Of a stretch of 7,247 nucleotides of DNA, positions 1 through 6,641 are shown piece after piece. Made by a program: the position numbers and the translations under genes. How positions within the stretch are numbered: position 1 is the stretch's first letter; every line of letters begins with the position of its first letter. The stretch spans positions 1 to 7,247 of the forward strand of contig JAEEGU010000028.1 of the NCBI GenBank assembly GCA_016280485.1, in the 5' to 3' direction. This stretch comes from Bacillota bacterium. GTDB taxonomy: Bacteria; Bacillota; Clostridia; Peptostreptococcales; Anaerovoracaceae. Under the pieces are notes generated by a model. That model was not told the DNA's origin. It made no database searches and worked only from the letters and a program-made list of their open reading frames with translations.

Positions 1-1
1 A

Positions 2-733
2 AGGAAAGCGCGTGATTTTTTCACAAGAGGCATAGCGGCCAAAAAATTACGCAATTACGTGGAAACACTTGAATGCAAGCCTGAAGAAAATGAGAAATTT
101 GTTCTGTTCCTTCTGCATTATCAGCCGGAAGCATCGACCTGCCCACAGGCTGGAATATTTGACAATCAGGAAATAGCGATAGACATGCTACTGGATAGCC
201 TGCCGGAAGATGTAAAACTGTATGTTAAGGAACATCCGGTGTATTGGACAAAGCGAAGTGACAGAGGCCAGTTTGATGATATGCGTGATTACAGGTCACG
301 CGCATTCTACCACAGACTTGCATCTAACAAAAAAGTAAGGCTGATTGAACACAGCTATAAAACGAAACCCTTAGCAGGGAAAGCATTGGCGGTTTCATCC
401 ATAAACGGTACAGTAATATTCGAAAACATATTCAGGAAGATTCCTTTGATTATGTTTGGCAATTCCTTTTTCTCTGACATGAAAGGACTCAGAAAAATTT
501 CTACGCTTGAGCAGTGCAGAAAAGCAATGGATGATATAGTGCATGGGAAATATGAATTTGCAACAGAAAGAGATATTGCAGTTTTCTTGAAAACCATCGC
601 TGAAATTACGGTTACAGGTGCGCCACAATATGATGATTACAAGGCATTAGGCGAAGTCATTATGACAGAAGAAGAGAACATGCATAGTATTTTAAGAGGT
701 ATAATTAATTTTTACGAATATGCTTATAAATAA
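2..733 (+). CDS. Capsule polysaccharide biosynthesis protein, 5'-partial (Capsule_synth-like)
   Basis: This is the C-terminal 243 codons of a gene that starts before the window. The frame is open from base 2 with no stop, and the GTG at 59 is an internal valine, not a start. The protein resembles the capsule-synthesis family related to KpsS/LipB-type proteins (Pfam Capsule_synth), which have a GT-B-like fold. Visible family signatures, numbered from the first codon in the window, are FVLFLLHYQPEAST near 33-46, LYVKEHP near 73-79 (the KEHP is highly typical), and SSINGTVIFEN near 132-142 followed by PLIMFGNSFF. The last of these corresponds to the T-G-T-x-x-x-E block and the P-x-x-x-F-G-N strand of the family. 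A role as a cytoplasmic glycosyltransferase acting on the growing repeat unit is inferred from the fold and context; donor and acceptor are unknown. The gene is AT-rich, like the next one, which follows after 33 bases. Confidence 0.8.
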   Translation, partial: RKARDFFTRGIAAKKLRNYVETLECKPEENEKFVLFLLHYQPEASTCPQAGIFDNQEIAIDMLLDSLPEDVKLYVKEHPVYWTKRSDRGQFDDMRDYRSRAFYHRLASNKKVRLIEHSYKTKPLAGKALAVSSINGTVIFENIFRKIPLIMFGNSFFSDMKGLRKISTLEQCRKAMDDIVHGKYEFATERDIAVFLKTIAEITVTGAPQYDDYKALGEVIMTEEENMHSILRGIINFYEYAYK

Positions 734-750
734 TTGAGAGAGTAATAGTT

Positions 751-756
751 AAGGAG
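751..756 (+). promoter_or_regulatory. Ribosome binding site of the GT32-like glycosyltransferase gene
   Basis: AAGGAG lies 10 bases upstream of the ATG at 767. It is the only strong Shine-Dalgarno sequence in the 33-base gap and supports that start. Confidence 0.75.
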
Positions 757-766
757 AATTATAATA

Positions 767-1534
767 ATGGAAATACCAAAGATTATTCATTATTGCTGGT
801 TTGGCAATAATCCACTTACACCTTTGGCAGAGAAATGCGTGCAGTCATGGGGAAAATTTTGCCCAGACTATGAGATCAAACGCTGGGATGAAAGCAATTT
901 TGATATAAACTGCCATCCTTTTGTCAAGGAAGCCTATGAAGAAAAAAAGTGGGCATTTGTCAGCGATTATGTAAGAGTCTGGGCGCTATATGAATTTGGT
1001 GGCGTTTATCTGGATGCGGATGCAGAGGTTATAAAGGATTTAGAGCCTATAATGTGTAATTCTGCAGTAACCGGTTATGAAGAGGATATGTGGATTCCGG
1101 CAGCGCTGATGGCATCAGAAAAGGGAAATCCATGGATTAAGTCATTATTAGACTATTATGACGGCAGACATTTCCGAAAGGAAGACGGAACTCTGGATGT
1201 CAAGCCAAATACGGCAATAATAACAGAACTCTCAATGGAAAAATGGGGCTTTAAAATAGGAGATAAAACCATTGATGCAGCGGGAGTAACCCTGCTTGAT
1301 TCAGAATACCTGACGCCTTATAAAATAAACGCAATAGGCGGAGGGGAGCCAACCTTCAAAATAGACAAAGACAAGACCTATGTAATACACCACTTTGCGG
1401 GAAGCTGGGCAACCCAGTACAAGGGCAGAAGCTTGGTAAGAGGCTGTAAAGCGATGATTAGAAGGATTCTTCCAAGAAAGCTTTACATTATAATAAAGAA
1501 AAAATTATACAAGAATAAGAACGAGTGGAAATAA
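767..1534 (+). CDS. DXD-motif glycosyltransferase (GT32/OCH1-like)
   Basis: This 255-residue protein is complete and has the standard signatures of the bacterial Gly_transf_sug (DXD) family of capsule glycosyltransferases. IPKIIHYCWFG at 3-13 is the opening strand. SDYVR at 66-70 and LYEFGGVYLDAD at 74-85 contain the DAD metal- and nucleotide-sugar-binding motif (D83, D85). HHFAGSW at 208-214 matches the conserved C-terminal histidine and SW block. By family, it transfers a sugar from a nucleotide donor to a lipid-linked acceptor at the cytoplasmic face with a GT-A fold; the specific sugar cannot be read from the sequence. The last 30 residues are strongly basic and partly hydrophobic (RRILPRKLYIIIKKKLYKNK), which suggests peripheral membrane attachment (inference). 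The ATG has a good ribosome binding site. The TAA ends two bases before the preferred start of the next gene. Composition is AT-rich (about 37% GC in the one line counted, 901-960). Confidence 0.88.
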   Translation: MEIPKIIHYCWFGNNPLTPLAEKCVQSWGKFCPDYEIKRWDESNFDINCHPFVKEAYEEKKWAFVSDYVRVWALYEFGGVYLDADAEVIKDLEPIMCNSAVTGYEEDMWIPAALMASEKGNPWIKSLLDYYDGRHFRKEDGTLDVKPNTAIITELSMEKWGFKIGDKTIDAAGVTLLDSEYLTPYKINAIGGGEPTFKIDKDKTYVIHHFAGSWATQYKGRSLVRGCKAMIRRILPRKLYIIIKKKLYKNKNEWK

Positions 1535-1539
1535 AAATG
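1522..1539 (+). other. Tight junction between the GT32-like gene and capE; start choice
   Basis: Two in-frame starts are possible for capE. GTG at 1525 would overlap the upstream gene by 10 bases; ATG at 1537 lies two bases after the TAA (1532-1534). ATG 1537 is preferred: it gives an N-terminus of usual length for the family (GxxGxxG about 15 residues in), and a weak GAGTGGA Shine-Dalgarno lies about 7 bases upstream. The tight spacing suggests translational coupling. Confidence 0.65.
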
Positions 1540-2583
1540 GATAAAGTTTTTTTCAAAGAGAAAACACTAATGATCACAGGCGGAACAGGATCCTTCGGCT
1601 CCACCGTCCTGAAACACTTTTTAACAGGCGACATCGCTGAAATCCGAATCTTTTCGCGCGATGAAAAGAAACAGGACGATATGCGTCATGACCTGCAGGT
1701 GCGCTTTCCGGAGCACGCAGGCAAGGTGAAATTCTACATAGGCGATGTACGTAACAAAGACTCCGTGCGCGACGCAATGGCGGGCGTTGACTACGTCTTC
1801 CATGCAGCGGCACTGAAGCAGGTGCCGTCGTGCGAGTTCTTCCCTATGGAAGCAGTCCGCACCAATGTTGAGGGCACTGACAATGTCATCCACGCCGCAA
1901 TCGATGCAGGCGTAAAAAAGGTTGTCTGCCTCTCAACCGACAAGGCCGCTTACCCGATAAACGCGATGGGCATTTCAAAGGCCATGATGGAAAAAGTGGC
2001 GATGGCAAATGCAAGAGTTGCGGGCGAGCGCACCGTAATTTGCTGCACACGCTACGGAAACGTAATGTGCAGCCGCGGTTCGGTAATCCCGCTCTTCATA
2101 GATCAGATTAAAGCCGGCAACCCAATCACAATCACCGACCCCGACATGACACGCTTCATGATGAATCTTGACGAAGCGCTTGACCTCGTGATGTTTGCGT
2201 TCGAGCACGGCCGCCCGGGCGACCTCTTTGTGCAAAAGTCCGACGCCAGCACAATCGGCGTGCTGGCAGAAGCAGTGCAGCAGCTCTTTGGCGACACCGG
2301 CACAAAGGTCATCGGCACTCGCCACGGCGAGAAGCTCTACGAGACACTGCTTACACGCGAAGAGAGACTTCGTGCGGAAGATTTAGGCGACTACTTCAGG
2401 GTAGCTGCCGACGGCCGCAGCCTCAACTACGACAAGTTCTTCGTGGAAGGCGAGGTCCACACGCAGGCGGACGAGGCTTATACCAGCCACAACACAAAGA
2501 GGCTGGATGTGAAGGGCACGGTTGAAAAGCTGCTCGGCACGGATTACGTGCAGGAAGCACTCAAAGATTGGAAAAAGAAGTAA
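1537..2583 (+). CDS. capE: UDP-N-acetylglucosamine 4,6-dehydratase/5-epimerase, CapE/FnlA/WbjB type
   Basis: This 348-residue cytoplasmic SDR enzyme begins UDP-L-FucNAc synthesis. By family, it converts UDP-GlcNAc to a 4-keto-6-deoxy sugar with the L configuration using tightly bound NADP/NAD. TGGTGSFG at 14-21 is the Rossmann nucleotide-binding loop, and DVRNKDSV lies near 70-77. HAAALKQVPSCE near 89-100 and STDKA at 133-137 are strongly conserved in polysaccharide dehydratases. Where classical SDRs have YxxxK, this protein has MGISK (M144, K148), the MxxxK site described for S. aureus CapE. RYGNV near 172-176 is also typical. The GEKLYETLL segment follows about 100 residues later, as in CapE/FnlA proteins. 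Length is normal for the family. Its stop shares a base with the capF start. The gene is GC-richer than its upstream neighbours (about 58% in lines 1741-1800 and 2221-2280), with frequent CGC and GGC codons. Distinction from retaining 4,6-dehydratases rests on MxxxK plus the capF and capG neighbours. Confidence 0.93.
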   Translation: MDKVFFKEKTLMITGGTGSFGSTVLKHFLTGDIAEIRIFSRDEKKQDDMRHDLQVRFPEHAGKVKFYIGDVRNKDSVRDAMAGVDYVFHAAALKQVPSCEFFPMEAVRTNVEGTDNVIHAAIDAGVKKVVCLSTDKAAYPINAMGISKAMMEKVAMANARVAGERTVICCTRYGNVMCSRGSVIPLFIDQIKAGNPITITDPDMTRFMMNLDEALDLVMFAFEHGRPGDLFVQKSDASTIGVLAEAVQQLFGDTGTKVIGTRHGEKLYETLLTREERLRAEDLGDYFRVAADGRSLNYDKFFVEGEVHTQADEAYTSHNTKRLDVKGTVEKLLGTDYVQEALKDWKKK

Positions 2584-2585
2584 TG
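2581..2585 (+). other. capE/capF stop-start overlap (TAATG)
   Basis: The capE stop TAA (2581-2583) shares its last A with the capF ATG (2583-2585). Upstream there is only an A-rich, weak Shine-Dalgarno (AAAGAAG), so capF translation probably depends on ribosomes finishing capE. A TTG at 2568 in the same frame is possible but less likely, because the ATG gives an N-terminus (MNILITGAKGFVG) that aligns directly with known CapF. Confidence 0.75.
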
Positions 2586-3803
2586 AACATACTGATTACC
2601 GGCGCAAAAGGGTTCGTTGGAAGGAACCTCACCGAAGCGCTGAAAAACATAAAAGACGGAAAGGACAGGACGCATCCGGGGCTGAGCATTAGCGAGATTT
2701 ATGTCTACGATGTTGATTCGACTGCGGCAGAGCTTGAAGAGTACTGCAAAGATGCGGATTTTGTGTTCAACCATGCGGGAGTGAATCGCCCGAAGGAGAA
2801 TTCAGAATATATGGAGGGCAACTTCGGTTTTGCAAGCAAGCTCCTCGATACTCTAAAGGCTTGCGGCAACAAATGCCCTGTGATGCTTTCGAGCTCGGTA
2901 CAGGCGACGCTTTGCGGCCGTTTTGAGGGCTCCGAGTACGGAAAGAGTAAGCTTGCGGGCGAAGAACTGTTCTTTGACTATGCGCGCGAGACAGGGGCTG
3001 CGGTGTATGTCTATCGCTTCCCGAATCTCTTTGGCAAGTGGTGCAGACCGAACTACAATTCTGCGATTGCGACCTTTTGCCATAACATAGCAAACGGCCT
3101 GCCGATTCAGGTAAGTGACCCTGCGGTAGAGATGGATGTTCTCTACATTGACGATCTGGTGGACGAGATGCTCTGCGCACTGGCAGGACAGCCGCACCGC
3201 TGCGACTTTGACGGGACAAAGCCGGTTGAGAATGCAGGTGGCAAATATTGCTATGCGCCTGTACATTACGAGACGACGCTCGGATATCTGGCGGAGACGA
3301 TAAAATCGTTTCCGAAGCTTCGTGAAAGCCTCGATGTGCCGGACTCATCGAATGCGCTTGAGAGCAAGCTCTATTCGACTTGGCTTAGCTATCTACCTGC
3401 TTCATCGTTTATTTACGATTTACGAATGAACAAGGATGAAAGAGGTAGCTTTACAGAGATAATAAAGACGAAAACTGCGGGGCAGTTCAGTGTTAATATA
3501 ACAAAGCCGGGAATCACAAAGGGTAATCACTGGCACCGGAGCAAGCACGAAAAGTTTGTGGTGGTAAGTGGCGAAGGGCTCATTCAGCTTCGCAGAATCG
3601 GAGCTGATGAAGAGGGCTGCCCGTACCCGATAGTGGAGTATCGCGTGAGCGGGAAACACATTCAGGTTGTCGACATGATCCCGGGCTATACGCATAATAT
3701 AATTAATCTCAGCGACAGCGAAGATTTGGTCACTTTCATGTGGGCGAATGAAATCTTCGACCCGGAAAGGCCGGATACATATTCGGAAAAGGTTGAAATA
3801 TAG
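2583..3803 (+). CDS. capF: CapF/FnlB/WbjC-type bifunctional SDR-cupin: 3-epimerase and NADPH-dependent 4-reductase
   Basis: This two-domain, 406-residue enzyme performs the second step of UDP-L-FucNAc synthesis. By family, the C-terminal cupin epimerises C3 of the CapE product, and the N-terminal SDR then reduces the C4 ketone with NADPH to give UDP-N-acetyl-6-deoxy-L-talosamine. The SDR domain shows TGAKGFVG at 6-13, HAGVNRP near 64-70, SSS at 103-105 and YGKSK at 119-123 (YxxxK catalytic pair). FPNLFGKWCRPNYNS near 146-160 is nearly diagnostic of CapF. A linker follows, then MNKDERGSFTE near 282-292 opens the cupin domain. Cupin motif 1 is GNHWHRSKHEKF, with H316, H318 and E323 as likely zinc ligands; motif 2 is PGYTHNIIN with H371. 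It is about 37 residues longer than S. aureus CapF as I recall it, mainly near residues 20-55 and in the cupin loop near 340-350. Both domains look intact. Confidence 0.94.
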   Translation: MNILITGAKGFVGRNLTEALKNIKDGKDRTHPGLSISEIYVYDVDSTAAELEEYCKDADFVFNHAGVNRPKENSEYMEGNFGFASKLLDTLKACGNKCPVMLSSSVQATLCGRFEGSEYGKSKLAGEELFFDYARETGAAVYVYRFPNLFGKWCRPNYNSAIATFCHNIANGLPIQVSDPAVEMDVLYIDDLVDEMLCALAGQPHRCDFDGTKPVENAGGKYCYAPVHYETTLGYLAETIKSFPKLRESLDVPDSSNALESKLYSTWLSYLPASSFIYDLRMNKDERGSFTEIIKTKTAGQFSVNITKPGITKGNHWHRSKHEKFVVVSGEGLIQLRRIGADEEGCPYPIVEYRVSGKHIQVVDMIPGYTHNIINLSDSEDLVTFMWANEIFDPERPDTYSEKVEI

Positions 3804-3831
3804 GGAATATCGTTAATAGCAAATAGACGAT

Positions 3832-3836
3832 AGGAG
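3832..3836 (+). promoter_or_regulatory. Ribosome binding site of capG
   Basis: AGGAG sits 6 bases before the ATG at 3843 and fixes that start. The hexamer TATCGT at 3808-3813 is complementary to ACGATA at 3827-3832, so a small stem could touch the first base of this site. The stem is only 6 bp with a 13-base loop, so an effect is doubtful. Confidence 0.75.
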
Positions 3837-3842
3837 AAAGAA

Positions 3843-5021
3843 ATGGCAAACAATAATTCAAACATCAGCTTCAAAAACGACGGTCGTATAAAGCTCCTGA
3901 TTATCGTGGGCACGCGCCCGGAAATAATCAGGCTCTCCGCATGCATAAAAAAATGCCGCGAGTATTTCGACTGCATTTTGGCGCACACGGGGCAGAATTA
4001 CGACTACAATCTGAACGGTGTGTTCTTTAAGGATCTGCAGCTCGCAGCCCCGGAGGTTTATATGGACGCTGTGGGCGATGACCTCGGAGCGACGATTGGA
4101 AACATCATAGAAAAATCCTACAAGCTGATGGTAGAGATAAAGCCGGACGCACTGCTCGTGCTCGGCGACACAAACTCCTGCCTTTCGGCAATCCCTGCAA
4201 AGCGCCTGCACATTCCTGTATTCCACATGGAAGCGGGCAACCGCTGCAAGGATGAATGCCTGCCGGAGGAGACAAACCGCCGCATAGTAGACATCATATC
4301 CGATGTGAATATGGCTTACTCGGAGCATGCGAGAAGGTACCTCGCAGAATGCGGGCTTCCAAAGGAGCGCACCTTTGTGACAGGTTCGCCTATGGCGGAG
4401 GTTCTGCACGAAAATCTTGCGGCAATAGAAAAGTCTGATGTTCTTTCAAAACTCGGGCTTACAGCTAAAAAGTACATCCTTCTCTCCGCTCATCGCGAAG
4501 AGAATATAGATACGGAAAAGAATTTCCTGTCGCTCTTTACCGCCATCAATAGGCTTGCGGAAAAGTACGACATGCCTATTCTTTATTCCTGCCATCCGCG
4601 TTCAAAGAAGCGCCTGACGGAGAGTGGCTTCAAGCTCGACAAGCGCGTGATTCAGCACGAGCCTCTCGGCTTTCACGACTACAATGCCTTACAGATGAAC
4701 GCATTTGCGGTTGTGTCTGACAGTGGCACTCTGCCTGAAGAAAGCTCATTCTTCACGAGCATCGGAAAGGCGTTTCCTGCTGTGTGCATCAGAACCTCAA
4801 CTGAGCGCCCTGAAGCGCTCGACAAGGCATGCTTTGTCCTTGCGGGAATCGAAGAAAAGCAGCTTCTCCAGGCAGTAGAGACTGCGGTAAAAATGGATGA
4901 AGCAGGGGACTTTGGCGTTCCTGTGCCTGATTATATCGAAGAGAACGTATCCACAAAGGTGGTTAAAATAATTCAGAGCTATACCGGAATCGTTGACAAG
5001 ATGGTATGGCGAAAATATTGA
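3843..5021 (+). CDS. capG: UDP-sugar 2-epimerase, CapG/FnlC/WbjD type (WecB family)
   Basis: This 392-residue enzyme belongs to the non-hydrolysing UDP-GlcNAc 2-epimerase family (GT-B fold, cytoplasmic). Next to capE and capF, its expected job is the last step: C2 epimerisation of UDP-N-acetyl-6-deoxy-L-talosamine to UDP-L-FucNAc. Family motifs in order are VGTRPEIIR at 22-30, HTGQNYD at 48-54, LGDTNS at 107-112, HMEAGNR at 128-134, PEETNRR at 141-147, TGSPMAEV at 180-187, SAHREENID at 215-223, CHPRSKKR at 250-257 and SDSGTLPEESSF at 292-303. By analogy with E. coli WecB, D109, E130, E142 or E143, H217, H251, S294 and E299 or E300 would be the functional residues (approximate correspondence). 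GNRC in place of the usual GLRS after HxEA, and the TLPEE block, fit the FucNAc branch better than true WecB. Length is close to the family norm, and the first ~15 polar residues precede the conserved core. A plain UDP-ManNAc-forming epimerase is the alternative, unlikely here. Confidence 0.92.
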   Translation: MANNNSNISFKNDGRIKLLIIVGTRPEIIRLSACIKKCREYFDCILAHTGQNYDYNLNGVFFKDLQLAAPEVYMDAVGDDLGATIGNIIEKSYKLMVEIKPDALLVLGDTNSCLSAIPAKRLHIPVFHMEAGNRCKDECLPEETNRRIVDIISDVNMAYSEHARRYLAECGLPKERTFVTGSPMAEVLHENLAAIEKSDVLSKLGLTAKKYILLSAHREENIDTEKNFLSLFTAINRLAEKYDMPILYSCHPRSKKRLTESGFKLDKRVIQHEPLGFHDYNALQMNAFAVVSDSGTLPEESSFFTSIGKAFPAVCIRTSTERPEALDKACFVLAGIEEKQLLQAVETAVKMDEAGDFGVPVPDYIEENVSTKVVKIIQSYTGIVDKMVWRKY

Positions 5022-5043
5022 TAGCGTGCCAATATAAAGGTAC

Positions 5044-5063
5044 AAAAAGGAAAAAACATCTTG
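5044..5063 (+). promoter_or_regulatory. Weak ribosome binding site and TTG start of the flippase gene
   Basis: The only A/G-rich element before the flippase gene is AAAAAGGA, whose AAGG is about 10 bases before TTG 5061. No ATG or GTG occurs in frame between the upstream stop (TAG, 5022-5024) and this TTG. The next ATG in frame (5133) would begin inside the first membrane helix. TTG is therefore the best start, and together with the weak site suggests low translation of this membrane protein. Confidence 0.65.
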
Positions 5064-6629
5064 GAGAATAATAAAACCGAAAACAATCTGCCAAGCCAGG
5101 CGGTTCAAAATGCAGCGAAGACGGCTATTTTGATGGCCGTTTTGCTGCTGTGCTCAAAACTCTTTGGCTTCATACGTGAGACGGTTATGGCTGCATTTTA
5201 CGGAACAAGCTACATAGTTGATGCCTATGTTATGGCACAGGCGATTCCAACCATGCTGTTTGCTGGTATATTTACTTCTTTGGCAATAGCTTATATGCCA
5301 CTTCTTTCGGAAAAAATGGAACAAGGTTCCCAGAAAGAAGGCAATCTTTTCACGAGCCGTATGATACACATACTTATTGCTTTTTCTGTAGTATCATCAT
5401 TAATTGGGCTTATCTTTTCGGATCAGCTGACAGCATTTTTTGCAAAGGGGTTTACTGGAAGGACCGCATTTCTTACATCTAGCTATCTTAAAATTTCTTT
5501 TTCATACATCATTTTTTCATCTGTCGCCGGAATACTTGAGTACTATTTGCAATACAAAGGTACATTTATTCCTCAAATAATAGTCGGATATGTACAAAAT
5601 GGCATTCTTATTGCAGTCATAGTAATATCAGCACATACCAACTGCATAATTTTGATTTACGGGCTTTTCTTCGGCAATATGATAAGGATGATATTGATGT
5701 ATTTCTTGGCGAGAAAAAGGGAATTTAATCATATACTGCATCCGGGCAATTATTCAAGTGTCTTAAAGCAAATAATGCCTCTTGCGATTCCTGTTTTTAT
5801 AGGAAGTTGCGGAACGCAGATAAATGTCTTTGTCGATAAATATTTAGCTTCTGACCTTGCAGAAGGGAGTATAGCCGCTTTAAACTATGGAAATCTCCTA
5901 AATACAACTATAATGACATTATCAACATCTATACTGAGCACAATCATTTTCCCTAAAATATCTCAGTCAAATGCGTCGGGTAACAGAGAGAGCGTGATTT
6001 CAATTTCAAGGGTAGGTGTAACATTGACAATACTAATTTCACTTCCATTTGCCCTTGGGGCAATCGTATACTGTAATGAGATTGTCCAAATTGTATTTGA
6101 AAGAGGTGCTTTTGATGCGGCAGCAACCTCGCTGACAAAGGGTGCATACAGATATTATGCTATAGGGATGACGTTTATGGCGCTTACAACATTGCTTACG
6201 AATGTGTATTATTCGCTTACAGACACTCGTAAACCTATGATCTTTTCTTTGGCTGGCGTGGCTGTAAATGTAGTGGTTAATTTATTGCTTGTGGATAGTA
6301 TGCAGCATGAGGGCTTGGCGCTTGGAACAAGTTGTGCAGCAATTGCAAATGCATGCCTTCTTTACGCGGGTTTGCGCAAAAATCATGGTATAAATGTTAT
6401 CTTAGAGTGGGGGAAAATAATAAGAATAGCGATTGCTTCGAGCATTTCTGTGGGTGTATCATTTTTGAGTTATAAAGGTTTAGTTGCAACAATATGGATG
6501 CCTCGTATGGTGTACTTAGGGATTGCAGTATGCATAGCAATCGCAATATATATATCATTGTTAAAATTTTTCAAAATAGAAGAATTGAGGTTCTTAACAT
6601 TTCTTCTCAAAAGACGCAAAGCCGAGTAG
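5061..6629 (+). CDS. MurJ/MviN-family lipid-linked oligosaccharide flippase
   Basis: This 522-residue integral membrane protein of the MOP superfamily has about 14 predicted helices spread over the whole length. The N-terminal block is clearly of the MurJ/MviN type: SKLFGFIRE at 32-40, then FYGTSYIVDAY at 46-56 and the AIPTMLFAG stretch at 61-69. The C-terminal half has the typical FERGAFDAA near 348-356, YYSLTDTRKP near 386-395, and VAVNVVVNLLLVDSM with GLALGTS shortly after. MurJ exports lipid II for peptidoglycan; in a polysaccharide operon such a protein probably acts in place of a Wzx flippase for the undecaprenyl-linked repeat unit (inference from context). Length matches MurJ rather than most Wzx proteins, which are usually shorter. 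The gene is markedly AT-rich (28% GC in line 5461-5520, hand-counted), unlike capEFG before it and the gene after it, suggesting a separate origin. It could also be a second housekeeping MurJ, but its position argues against that. Confidence 0.88.
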   Translation: MENNKTENNLPSQAVQNAAKTAILMAVLLLCSKLFGFIRETVMAAFYGTSYIVDAYVMAQAIPTMLFAGIFTSLAIAYMPLLSEKMEQGSQKEGNLFTSRMIHILIAFSVVSSLIGLIFSDQLTAFFAKGFTGRTAFLTSSYLKISFSYIIFSSVAGILEYYLQYKGTFIPQIIVGYVQNGILIAVIVISAHTNCIILIYGLFFGNMIRMILMYFLARKREFNHILHPGNYSSVLKQIMPLAIPVFIGSCGTQINVFVDKYLASDLAEGSIAALNYGNLLNTTIMTLSTSILSTIIFPKISQSNASGNRESVISISRVGVTLTILISLPFALGAIVYCNEIVQIVFERGAFDAAATSLTKGAYRYYAIGMTFMALTTLLTNVYYSLTDTRKPMIFSLAGVAVNVVVNLLLVDSMQHEGLALGTSCAAIANACLLYAGLRKNHGINVILEWGKIIRIAIASSISVGVSFLSYKGLVATIWMPRMVYLGIAVCIAIAIYISLLKFFKIEELRFLTFLLKRRKAE

Positions 6630-6632
6630 GAG
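6628..6632 (+). promoter_or_regulatory. Ribosome binding site of the wbuB-like gene
   Basis: AGGAG overlaps the flippase stop codon (TAG, 6627-6629) and lies 9 bases before ATG 6642. It supports that start and shows the two genes are directly adjacent, with no room for a promoter or terminator between them. Confidence 0.8.
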
Positions 6633-6641
6633 ACAGCTAGC

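Noticed and set aside
59..61. GTG as a possible start of the first gene
   Set aside because: The frame stays open to the window edge, and the family protein is clearly longer at the N-terminus. No Shine-Dalgarno precedes this GTG, so it is an internal valine codon.
734..765. Promoter-like pair TTGAGA (734-739) and TATAAT (760-765) before the GT32-like gene
   Set aside because: The spacer is 20 bases, and the TATAAT ends one base before the ATG, so a transcript from it would start inside the coding sequence and lack the ribosome binding site. AT-rich chance match.
1547..1553. Run of seven T near the capE start as a phase-variation tract
   Set aside because: Seven bases is short, similar runs are common in this AT-rich DNA, and the frame is intact. 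No evidence for slippage.
2195..2386. Short sense-strand open frame inside capE
   Set aside because: It is in a different frame within a gene with clear motifs, and its composition is that of a frame-shifted shadow rich in Ser, Ala and Arg.
2767..3348. Long antisense open frame opposite capF, and similar ones opposite capE, capG and the wbuB-like gene
   Set aside because: They lie fully within well-supported genes, show no recognisable family features or ribosome binding sites, and are expected from the codon bias of the GC-rich sense genes.
3808..3832. Small inverted repeat TATCGT/ACGATA between capF and capG as a terminator or regulatory hairpin
   Set aside because: Only 6 bp, A/T-rich, with a 13-base loop and no U-tract. 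Too weak to call a terminator or a control element.
4993..5021. Perfect -35 hexamer TTGACA (4993-4998) with TATTGA 17 bases later, ahead of the flippase gene
   Set aside because: The -10 matches the consensus at only three positions and lacks the conserved final T. The whole element lies within the end of capG. An internal promoter is possible but not supported.
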